This document shows positions 54,349-61,281 of a stretch of DNA of 64,000 bases, one piece after another; position 1 is the stretch's first letter, and each line of letters opens with the position of its first letter. Source of the stretch: Metallosphaera tengchongensis. GTDB taxonomy: Archaea > Thermoproteota > Thermoprotei_A > Sulfolobales > Sulfolobaceae. The position numbers and the translations under genes were made by a program. The stretch lies in assembly GCF_013343295.1 (NCBI RefSeq), contig NZ_CP049074.1, forward strand, positions 1,345,501 through 1,409,500, read 5' to 3'. The notes under the pieces are model-generated. The model ran no database searches. It saw only the letters and a program-made list of their open reading frames with translations, and was not told where the DNA came from.

Positions 54349-54455
54349 GTTTTCCTATCTTACCCCGTAGGTAAAAAAGGCTTTTCCTAGTGTATTTCAT
54401 TAAGGAAAATATTAACTTTTGAGGAAACAGAGGAGGTTTAGAGAATTAGCAGCTT

Positions 54456-54620
54456 CTACCTAACGCTCTGTAAGGTTAACTTAAGACTATTGATGCTCCG
54501 CTCTAAGGTATTAAGCAAACCCTCAACGTTATTTGGTAAATCTTCAGCCCTTTCGGATAAGGTTTGGTGTTTCTGCTTTATCCAGTTCTCATTAATCAGT
54601 GGAACATAGTATTGTTTCAC
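54456..54620 (-). CDS. Possible small protein, 54 residues
   Basis: A minus-strand frame from GTG 54620 (KQYYVPLINENWIKQKHQT) to the TAG at 54456 has protein-like composition and a helical, coiled-coil-like C-terminus (VEGLLNTLERSINSLKLTL). No TATA box is certain. It may be a true small gene or the tail of a lost one; the adjacent sequence includes many decayed genes. Not recognised. Confidence 0.38.
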   Translation of the reverse strand: MKQYYVPLINENWIKQKHQTLSERAEDLPNNVEGLLNTLERSINSLKLTLQSVR

Positions 54621-54708
54621 GTGACTCTAATTTGAAACATAAGAGGGAAAAATAAACAAACAAAAAATAATGTAAACTATATGGATAGACTACGACCCTC
54701 ACTCTGAC

Positions 54709-54741
54709 TGACTTCCTCACCCTAAAGGGGGTGGTTTTCAT
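54709..54741 (-). repeat. IS200/IS605 right-end-like hairpin, copy 7
   Basis: GACTTCCTCACCC-TAAA-GGGGGTGG-TTTTCA keeps the stem as CACCC/GGGTG, i.e. with bases changed on both sides compared to the GCCC/GGGC of other copies. It is the best preserved copy in this stretch. Confidence 0.5.
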
Positions 54742-54794
54742 TTTCATTTATGATATATTTCTACAATCTTTGCAAACGTAACATATCGGCATTT

Positions 54795-55349
54795 CTATAA
54801 ACTTTTAATAACCTCGCTTATAGTCCTGAACATTAAGCGCCCGCGTGGGTGTAATTCAATTTTAATCCCAGCCAGCTCGCTAGCCCTCTTAACTATATTA
54901 TAATGATGCTTAGGCAAAACCCCCACTATTTTTTCATGAAGTTTGGATATCTTCATTAAAGGATTAATTAGTAGTCTCATAAACTCTTCTTTTTCCTCCT
55001 CACTCATTAAGGAGGGAGGGTAGTCATAAGAGTTAAAGGGGTAGCACTCCTCTATCTCCCTGGGGACTAGCAACATGGGCTCAGATACTGAATAAACTTG
55101 AATTACGTCATCTAGCTTATATTTTCTCGATAGCGAGTATGCTAATCTGTGGGTAGCTGACCTAGAGTAAGGCTTTACTGAAGTACATGGCAATAGTAGA
55201 GCGATCTTTTTGTCTGAACTCCAAAATTCCATAAAATACTGATGCCATTTCTTAACCACAGGGTGATTAAATAGGTCAATATCTCTTTCCTTCTTTATTT
55301 CAATAAATTCCTTAACATTTAAGAAATTATATAACTCATTACAATTCAT
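54795..55349 (-). CDS. Free-standing ArcS-like catalytic-domain protein (DUF5591-like)
   Basis: From ATG 55349 the protein has 184 residues. The diagnostic block PCTSVKPYSRSATHR (C55, K59-P60-Y61, H67) matches the PC-x3-KPY-x2-S-x2-H motif of archaeosine synthase ArcS, which transfers lysine to preQ0 in tRNA. The following VYSVSEPMLLVPREIEECYPFNSYDYPP is also typical for that domain. The N-terminal and PUA parts of full ArcS are missing. Sulfolobales were reported to make archaeosine by another amidotransferase (GAT-QueC), so this free-standing domain may have a different role. It overlaps the stop of the upstream small gene by 11 bases. Confidence 0.75.
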   Translation of the reverse strand: MNCNELYNFLNVKEFIEIKKERDIDLFNHPVVKKWHQYFMEFWSSDKKIALLLPCTSVKPYSRSATHRLAYSLSRKYKLDDVIQVYSVSEPMLLVPREIEECYPFNSYDYPPSLMSEEEKEEFMRLLINPLMKISKLHEKIVGVLPKHHYNIVKRASELAGIKIELHPRGRLMFRTISEVIKSL

Positions 55350-55515
55350 TTCGCCTCGCCCCACACAATTTATTTACTTCCTCTGTTAGATCTTCTATTA
55401 TACTTTTAGCGTACCTCATTAATGGATGATCCTTTTCGTATTCTGAGTGTAAGAGTACCCGCGCGTTTATCAATGCTCTACTTACCCAATAGTTTAATCT
55501 TAATATGTTTCTCAT
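55339..55515 (-). CDS. Small helical protein, 58 residues
   Basis: From ATG 55515 the protein has 58 residues (RNILRLNYWVSRALINAR, later YAKSIIEDLTEEVNKL), all helical by composition, not recognised. TATA-like TTTTAAAAATGTTTAAATG (about 55540-55560) favours ATG 55515 over the longer ATG 55551. Its stop overlaps the ArcS-like start, so the two genes are translated together and may act together. Confidence 0.6.
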   Translation of the reverse strand: MRNILRLNYWVSRALINARVLLHSEYEKDHPLMRYAKSIIEDLTEEVNKLCGARRNEL

Positions 55516-55593
55516 TCTGACTTTAATTTTGAAGTTTGAGCATTTAAACATTTTTAAAACCGTTAAATCGTGTAGCCAATACTGTTGTTAAAT

Positions 55594-55626
55594 GGCTTCC
55601 TCCCGCCTTGAAAGGGGCGGGTTTTC
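55594..55626 (-). repeat. IS200/IS605 right-end-like hairpin, copy 8
   Basis: GCTTCCTCCCGCC-TTGAAAGG-GGCGGG-TTTTC has a six-base CCCGCC/GGCGGG stem, again with bases changed on both sides relative to other copies. It lies 40-80 bases upstream of the small helical gene. Confidence 0.5.
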
Positions 55627-55749
55627 TTTTGTTTTAATAAACTCCCTGGTTAAACAATAGTGAGCGGGTTTAGTCTTCAAAAAATTGAGTAAAGACTCAC
55701 TTCTATTTCAAGAAGGAAGTCAAGATATCGCCATTTTCAGCAGATTCCC

Positions 55750-55974
55750 TTAGAGCTCTAGGAACTCCCTGTCCTCGATGAACTTGTTAAATTCTTCACA
55801 TTTGATGTTGAGTGTGTTCATTATTTCCTCCTGGTGTTTCTTTACATCCTCCATATACTCCTTCATTTGCTGGTCCCTTCCAGCTGTGTAAAAGCCATCG
55901 TATGCTGCACACGATAAGTTCTTTAGATAACCTAGTATCGGTAACTCACCAACTCCAGCTATCCTCAGGCTCAT
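55750..55974 (-). pseudogene. Truncated paralogue of the 53006 pseudogene
   Basis: The minus-strand frame of 74 codons contains YDGFYTAGRDQQMKEYMED and KKHQEEIMNTLN, matching the protein of 53006-53510 from its middle on. The N-terminal half is absent and the C-terminus is cut shorter (ends at REFLEL). Base-level similarity extends from 55752 to 55900. It is probably non-functional, but the frame itself is intact. Confidence 0.6.
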
Positions 55975-56541
55975 CTTGGTAATAAATAGAGTAGGATTGT
56001 ACTGGTGTTAGCCAGACATACACGTTGTCTACAGTAGGGTACCTACCGCATAGGCTGTTCGACCGGGACTCGGACTTTGCGATGGGGTACATACAGCAGT
56101 TCACAGCTAACTTGGAGAGCCAAACTTTTGCCTTAGTGTTTCGTGAGTTACCCTCGTGCGTTTCAGCAACTTCTTGGTATGTCCTCTCGCAACCATGGGA
56201 GGACGAAACGTAGATCTTTTTCATACCTTTCAACCAGGGATGGGGGCGTTGGGAAATCTTTGTAGAGATAGTGCCCCTGATCTGGTTCCCGCTCTTTTTG
56301 GCCCTCCTGCCCATAAGTAGAACGTGAAAAGGGGATTAAACGCCTTTAAAACCCACCTTAAAGGCGAGGTTTTCCCTACTTTGCAAGCTGTCTGAGGAAA
56401 GCCTGGATTTATATCACTAGATTTTCCTTGGAGCGAACTCAAACGCAGACTTTGTGACCTATATACTGATTAATTAAAAGCATAGCACTGACCAAAAAAT
56501 GAAAGTTAATAATTTATCCATGTAATGTCGATTGATACATC
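55975..56541. other. Decayed region without intact gene
   Basis: The minus strand of 55946-56314 has a 122-codon frame (LKGMKKIYVSSSHGCERTY, SKLAVNCCMYPIAK) with a strange, Ser- and Cys-rich composition that I cannot match; it may be a frameshifted remnant. A right-end-like hairpin follows at 56348-56378. The right end (56508-56520, TTAATAATTTATC) is the probable promoter of the gene at 56542. Confidence 0.35.
56348..56378 (-). repeat. IS200/IS605 right-end-like hairpin, copy 9
   Basis: AAACCCACC-TTAA-AGGCGAGG-TTTTCCC fits the consensus in minus orientation with one mismatch in the stem. Confidence 0.45.
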
Positions 56542-57015
56542 GTGGAGACCAAGTTAGCGGTTCCAGTAAAGATGGAAAAGGACGTATTTTTAAAACTCTT
56601 CTCTGATCAAAGGTTCTTCTTCTCCAATTTCACGCCGTTCACCATAGTCAAGGAAGAGGACGACAGCGTATTCTACCTATACGGGGACTTTTACACAATG
56701 TTTTCGTCCTTTGATGTGGAGGCTAGAGTGAGAAAATACGTGTCCAAGGACTCGGTGATTTACGTTTTAGTTGTGGAACCTGGCTTGATACAAGAGTCCT
56801 CATCCAAGTCAATTGATAGTTCCTTCAAGGGGGTTCCCCCCAAGGGAAACGGTAAAATTACCATTAGTCACTTGTTAGAGGAAATAGGCATTGCTATAGA
56901 CTATTCAGGGGACAGGGAGAAGCCTATCGTTAATTTCATTTCAAATAGAATGAAAAAACAAATAAAGAATTTCGATAATATTGTAAACATGGAGAGGATA
57001 AGGAGACGCCTTTAA
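56542..57015 (+). CDS. Hypothetical protein, 157 residues, SRPBCC-like
   Basis: Not a named family. From GTG 56542 it reads ETKLAVPVKMEKDVFLKLF, then a series of strands (FTIVKEEDDSVFYLYGDFYTMF, FDVEARVRKYVSKDSVIYVLVVEPG) and a C-terminal helix (NFISNRMKKQIKNFDNIVNME), the layout of a helix-grip (SRPBCC/CoxG) protein. An A/T-rich TATA-like stretch 22-34 bases upstream supports the GTG start and a leaderless mRNA. The ligand is unknown. Confidence 0.58.
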   Translation: METKLAVPVKMEKDVFLKLFSDQRFFFSNFTPFTIVKEEDDSVFYLYGDFYTMFSSFDVEARVRKYVSKDSVIYVLVVEPGLIQESSSKSIDSSFKGVPPKGNGKITISHLLEEIGIAIDYSGDREKPIVNFISNRMKKQIKNFDNIVNMERIRRRL

Positions 57016-57190
57016 GGTGGATTTTACGTCTTGTCTTCACTTCTGACCTCCTTCCTGTCTCAGCTAGGACTTCCTCAATGGTAAAGGACTTAAAGCTCAA
57101 AAGGAAGGGGATACTTCAACGCAGATGATGAGATGAATCAACCCGTCCATCAAGGAGTGAGTTTTTTACCTCAATTTGAGACGCATCCCC

Positions 57191-57769
57191 ATGCTATCAT
57201 TAGTCTTACACGGAAGGGGCTCTTCTCCAGACAAAGTAGATTGGCTGGCTCAGCCCTTAAAGAGATTCGGGGACGTCAAGGTTCCCCAGTTTGAGTATGA
57301 CGTAGAGGATGGACTGAGGGTTGCACTCTCAATGAATTTCGATATCATAGCAGGTCACTCCAGGGGTGGGACGATAGCTCTCCTTGCAGCTGCTAAAAAG
57401 GGCGTTCCAGTCATAGCAGTGTCAGCCCCAAGTGACAGACTCCTCCAGTTATCACACTTGTCCAAGTTCCCAGAAGGGAGTGAACAGAGGAGGCTTTACT
57501 CGTTTCTGTCTTCAGTCCCCCAGGAAAAGCTCGTGGAGACCTCACCCGTTACGTACTCAAGCTGCCTGAGGGATGTTTTACTAATTCACGGTGAGCACGA
57601 CGAAGTAGTCCCTAAGGAGCACTCAGAGTTGTTATGTAAGGAGGTGAGATCAAAGGGGAACAAATGCGAATTGGTGATCCTTGAAATGAGGCACTCTCCG
57701 CCTAAGCACATGTATGGGGAGATTTCCAAGGTAATACAAGCTTGGGTAGAGAAAACCTTGATGAGATAG
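57191..57769 (+). CDS. Alpha/beta-hydrolase
   Basis: From ATG 57191 the protein has 192 residues. It has LVLHGRGSSPDK as oxyanion-hole strand, the nucleophile Ser in AGHSRGGTIALL, Asp in IHGEHDEVVPKEH and His in EMRHSPPKHMYG. This small cap-less hydrolase (esterase or peptidase-like) is cytoplasmic. TTG 57176 is a possible earlier start. Substrate unknown. Confidence 0.8.
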   Translation: MLSLVLHGRGSSPDKVDWLAQPLKRFGDVKVPQFEYDVEDGLRVALSMNFDIIAGHSRGGTIALLAAAKKGVPVIAVSAPSDRLLQLSHLSKFPEGSEQRRLYSFLSSVPQEKLVETSPVTYSSCLRDVLLIHGEHDEVVPKEHSELLCKEVRSKGNKCELVILEMRHSPPKHMYGEISKVIQAWVEKTLMR

Positions 57770-57906
57770 CGGGAAGGTGTAAGTGGACCCACGTTTAGAT
57801 CTTCAGGTTAGGACAAGGAATAAGTAGGAGTCGCTTCCTCTCAACGCGGGTCACTTGGAATCTAGCTCTCTAGACCTAAGCAGGATATCTCTAAAACTTT
57901 ACCTTA

Positions 57907-57935
57907 CCTTCCCATCTCCTAAAAGGTGAGGTCAG
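57907..57935 (-). repeat. IS200/IS605 right-end-like hairpin, copy 10
   Basis: CTTCCCATCTCC-TAAA-AGGTGAGG-TCAGCC fits the consensus weakly in minus orientation, downstream of fixX (about 20 bases beyond its stop). It could also serve as a terminator stem. Confidence 0.35.
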
Positions 57936-57952
57936 CCGTTCTTTTACCAACG

Positions 57953-58216
57953 CTAGCCATACCTGAAACTTACCCCTCCTTCGGGAAACCTGAAGGAAAT
58001 CGCGCCAAAAGGACATGCCACAAGCGCTGCTCCACACTCTAGACATCTCTCATAGTGCACTTCTATAACGTCTCCAGACCTCTCGTATGTCCCTGCAGGG
58101 CACACCTTGATGCACGGTTTCTCAACGCATGTTCTGCATATATCCAGGTTAACCTGGATGTGGGAGCTCTTGTCTATCCTGTACTTGTTCAGTCCCAGTC
58201 TTTTCAGTAGGTCCAT
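57953..58216 (-). CDS. fixX: Ferredoxin-like protein FixX (EtfX)
   Basis: This 87-residue protein has cysteines in CRTCVEKPCIKVCPAG and CLECGAALVACPFGAI, enough for one or two iron-sulfur clusters as in FixX. It is the last gene in the etfB-etfA-fixC-fixX operon and starts at 58216, immediately adjacent to the fixC stop. It passes electrons from FixC (ETF:quinone oxidoreductase-like) toward quinone or ferredoxin. The order and spacing leave little doubt. Confidence 0.9.
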   Translation of the reverse strand: MDLLKRLGLNKYRIDKSSHIQVNLDICRTCVEKPCIKVCPAGTYERSGDVIEVHYERCLECGAALVACPFGAISFRFPEGGVSFRYG

Positions 58217-59422
58217 TCACATCACCTTGATGAGATCCCTCAACACCTGGGAGAGGGTCAAGTTATATCCAGCCAGTTCCTCTCTAACTACGTCCATTAG
58301 TCTCCTTCTCTCACCTTCCACTGTGAACATCCTGGACATGACCCTGCAGAGTAGGTCTGGGTAGGTCTTAAATAACCTCTCAGAGTTCATGAGCTGAAAA
58401 GCCCTCCTCGCCGTCATCATGTCCTTCATGACAAAGGACTCCTTCAACATCTCCTCGTACACTTGGGTTTTAGTCGCATCTCCACTCTCCAGCACCTTCT
58501 TTGCTGCCTGACCGGCTACCATACCTGACCCTATAGCCAGATCCATACCCCTTATTACGAAACCGTCGTTAATTAGGAGACCTGCAGCGTCCCCCGTGAC
58601 CAGGAGGTTAGGGGCATAAAGTGGAGGGAGGTTATCGAACCCGTAGTAGGGGATTAGATGGGCAGAGTACTCCAGTACCTCTCCCTTAATTCCCATCTTC
58701 TCCCTTAAGTCTTCAGTTATTTCCCTGGCTAGGACTTTTTCCTTTTGGAGAGAGCTCACTTTCACCGTAGCACCTATGGATAGGGTGTCCTTATTAACGT
58801 ACACGAAACCTCCACCCAGGAGTCCGTTCAAGAACCCGACGAGAACCTTAGCCTCTCCCTCCTCTGGTAACACCTCTGGCCTGACCACTTCCTTAACCCC
58901 TAGCATTAGGAAGTCCGGGTCCAATCTTCTCACTCCGAGGTATCTCGAGACCCCTGCTGTAACACCGTCAGCCTCTATGACTAGTTTAGCCCTTAAATCG
59001 CCCCTATTAGTCCTTAGTGTGACCCCTCCCCCTTCCCTCACAGCGTCGTACACCAAGGTCTCGTAGGAGATTAGGACCCCCTCTTCCTCAGCCTTCTTTG
59101 CCAACCAAGGGTCAAACTTAGCCCTTAGGACTGAGTAGCTGTTCCTGGAGTCTGGGTCATAGAACGAAAACGTCACCTCCTTTGACCCACACCTGAAAAG
59201 GTAGGTCTCCCTGACAATAGGTCTCTCGAGGGGAGCGTCCTGTATGTCCACTAACTTCTTGAGGGCATGTACGTACATCCTCCCTCCGCTGACGTTCTTT
59301 GAGCCTGAGTACTCGCCTCTCTCCAGGACTAGGGTTGAGAGGCCCTCCCTGTTGCTCACTATCCCAGCGGAAAGCCCTGCGAGTCCCCCTCCTACCACAA
59401 TCACATCAGCGTCAAAGCTCAT
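58217..59422 (-). CDS. fixC: FixC flavoprotein (ETF-quinone oxidoreductase-like, EtfC)
   Basis: A 401-residue FAD protein with the N-terminal dinucleotide motif VIVVGGGLAGLSAG, LVIEADGVTAGVSRYLG in the middle and the LLVTGDAAGLLINDGFVIRGMDLAIGSG block of FixC proteins. It accepts electrons from EtfAB and passes them with FixX to quinone. In EtfABCX complexes of archaea and Thermotoga this allows electron bifurcation from NADH to quinone and ferredoxin. The start overlaps the stop of etfA (fixB) by 4 bases. Confidence 0.92.
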   Translation of the reverse strand: MSFDADVIVVGGGLAGLSAGIVSNREGLSTLVLERGEYSGSKNVSGGRMYVHALKKLVDIQDAPLERPIVRETYLFRCGSKEVTFSFYDPDSRNSYSVLRAKFDPWLAKKAEEEGVLISYETLVYDAVREGGGVTLRTNRGDLRAKLVIEADGVTAGVSRYLGVRRLDPDFLMLGVKEVVRPEVLPEEGEAKVLVGFLNGLLGGGFVYVNKDTLSIGATVKVSSLQKEKVLAREITEDLREKMGIKGEVLEYSAHLIPYYGFDNLPPLYAPNLLVTGDAAGLLINDGFVIRGMDLAIGSGMVAGQAAKKVLESGDATKTQVYEEMLKESFVMKDMMTARRAFQLMNSERLFKTYPDLLCRVMSRMFTVEGERRRLMDVVREELAGYNLTLSQVLRDLIKVM

Positions 59423-60282
59423 TTGCTTAGCCTCCTCACCATAACCTTACAAAACTCGATAGCGTCTCCCACCACGGTGTAATCTGCGTTTTCAGTTATG
59501 GGAGCGTTCTTGTCCTTGTTTACAGCTACTATTACCCTGGAATCCCTAATCCCAGCTATGTGCTGAGGCTGACCTGAAATTCCTAAGGCAATGTAGAGCT
59601 GTGGTCTTACCTTATTACCGGAGAGGCCTATCTGCCTGTCCTCAGGGAGCCAGCCCATCTCAGCTGTGACGGGTCTGCTACCACCTACCGCTCCGTTCAA
59701 GACTTTGGCCAAGTCCTCTGCGTACTTGACGTTCTCTTTTGAGCCCATGCCCCTACCTACGGACACAATTATCTTGGCTTTATCCAGGCTGACCGACTGC
59801 TGAGCCGGTGTCCTGCTCAGGACCTTTACGTTGGACTCTGGTAGTTGGACCTTCTTCACTTCTCCCTTCCTTATATCAGGCTCCATGACGTTCTTCTGAA
59901 CGGTCACCACTGCGGGGAGCTTGAGCTTTAGCGTTGCTATTCCCATCCCGCTGTACACTACCCTTTTAGCGAGCAGGAATGAATCACCCAGAGAGAGTTC
60001 AGTTACGTCCGACGCCACAGATGACCTAAGCTTCCCTGCAAGCGAGAAGGCAAAGGTCTTGTCCCTTCTAGTCCCACCTGTTACGACCACGTCTGGGGTC
60101 AACGTGGAGGCGAAATCGGCCAGTGGTACTTCCCAGCCATCGTGGAGGTCCGGTACGTACAATACATCAACGTATTTGCTTTCAGACGGGTGAATGCCCA
60201 GGAGTTCTCCTCCAAGCTTCTGTGCCATTGCCGACGCGGACCTAAAGAACTCCGGGTCTTCAGACATGACTAGGACTCTCAC
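59419..60282 (-). CDS. fixB: Electron transfer flavoprotein alpha subunit (FixB/EtfA)
   Basis: This 287-residue subunit has an N-terminal domain (VLVMSEDPEFFRSASAMAQKLGG) and the C-terminal FAD-binding block IALGISGQPQHIAGIRDSRVIVAVNKDKNAPI, characteristic of EtfA. The IIVSVGRGMGSKENVKYAEDLAK segment is also standard. It partners with EtfB, whose stop overlaps its start by 4 bases. Electron donors could be the acyl-CoA dehydrogenase at 21988 and others. Confidence 0.93.
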   Translation of the reverse strand: MRVLVMSEDPEFFRSASAMAQKLGGELLGIHPSESKYVDVLYVPDLHDGWEVPLADFASTLTPDVVVTGGTRRDKTFAFSLAGKLRSSVASDVTELSLGDSFLLAKRVVYSGMGIATLKLKLPAVVTVQKNVMEPDIRKGEVKKVQLPESNVKVLSRTPAQQSVSLDKAKIIVSVGRGMGSKENVKYAEDLAKVLNGAVGGSRPVTAEMGWLPEDRQIGLSGNKVRPQLYIALGISGQPQHIAGIRDSRVIVAVNKDKNAPITENADYTVVGDAIEFCKVMVRRLSK

Positions 60283-61007
60283 AGTATACCCTCCCCCTTG
60301 AGGTAGCTTAGGAGTTGCTCCACTGCCTCCTCCATTGGTTTTTCAATTATGACCCTCTTCCTGTTTACCACGAAAGGCTTAACCTCCACTAGCTCGGTCA
60401 AGGGTACTTGGGAGAACTCAACCTGCTTGACTGGTTTCTTGGAGGACTCCATGATCTGTCTCACAGAGGGCGTCCTGGGAGTGTTTATCTCCCCTGTGAC
60501 GGATATTACTGCGGGGAGAGGAGCCTCAATAACCTCAATGTCTCCGACGCTCCTCTCAACCTTCACCTTATCTCCCTGAACGGCGATGGACCTCGCGAAG
60601 GAAACAAGGGTGTACCCCAGGACCTGAGACAAGTAGGGAGGGAAAGCTGAAGTGCTACTGTCCGTAGTCGTCTCGGCGGTGAGCACTATCTTAGGGGAGA
60701 GCCCCTTGATGGCTTCAGCCACAGCCATGGCCGTTCCAGGTACGTCCAGGTAAGGCGAGCTCACTGAAATGACCTCATCGAGACCCATTGAAAGGGCCTC
60801 CCTTACGCTCTTTCTATCTGTGTTCCCCACTGTGATACCGATCGCCTTCCACCCTGTTTTTTCCTTGATCCTCACAGCTTCCTCAATGGCGTTCTTGTCG
60901 TAGGTGCTTATCTTGACCTGTACGTTTGTCTCAAGTTTCCCCCCTACGGGTCTGATTAAAGTGTCATCAGGGACTATCTTAAAACAGGAAACTACAGACA
61001 TGTCCAT
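60279..61007 (-). CDS. fixA: Electron transfer flavoprotein beta subunit (FixA/EtfB)
   Basis: The subunit has about 242 residues from ATG 61007; ATG 61025 and ATG 61001 are also in frame, and the third gives SVVSCFKIVPDDTLIRP, the usual N-terminus. Family segments are ISTYDKNAIEEAVRIKEK, GMDEVI-like MGLDEVISV and FPPYLSQVLGYTLVSF. TAATTTATG-like promoter sequence lies just upstream. It begins the four-gene etfB-etfA-fixC-fixX operon. An AMP or bifurcating FAD is expected in this subunit; the specific residues were not checked. Confidence 0.9.
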   Translation of the reverse strand: MDMSVVSCFKIVPDDTLIRPVGGKLETNVQVKISTYDKNAIEEAVRIKEKTGWKAIGITVGNTDRKSVREALSMGLDEVISVSSPYLDVPGTAMAVAEAIKGLSPKIVLTAETTTDSSTSAFPPYLSQVLGYTLVSFARSIAVQGDKVKVERSVGDIEVIEAPLPAVISVTGEINTPRTPSVRQIMESSKKPVKQVEFSQVPLTELVEVKPFVVNRKRVIIEKPMEEAVEQLLSYLKGEGIL

Positions 61008-61281
61008 AACTTTGTGTGGGAACATAAATTACTATCTTCATCTAAATTACTACATGGATTCTATAATTAATCGTTGTATTGTAATATATGCCTCGACAAC
61101 ATTTATTACTTCGACGGGATCATCTCTCTATGTGGTAAAGAGACGCCATGGGAAGTAGTTGCACCTTGATAGTTGACAGACCTTCTGGACTTTCTAGCCA
61201 GTGCAAAACCCCTATGGGAAAAGCTATATTATCAGTAAATGATAACCATAATTCAAGAACTCAAGGTGGGTTACGAGTACC

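Noticed and set aside
55946-56314. 122-codon minus-strand ORF and overlapping plus-strand 62-codon ORF
   Set aside because: Odd composition rich in Ser and Cys, no start context and no recognised homology; treated as decayed sequence.
57124-57140. ATGATGAGATGA resembling a C box
   Set aside because: No D box within 60 bases and no flanking stem; it lies in the leader of the alpha/beta-hydrolase gene.
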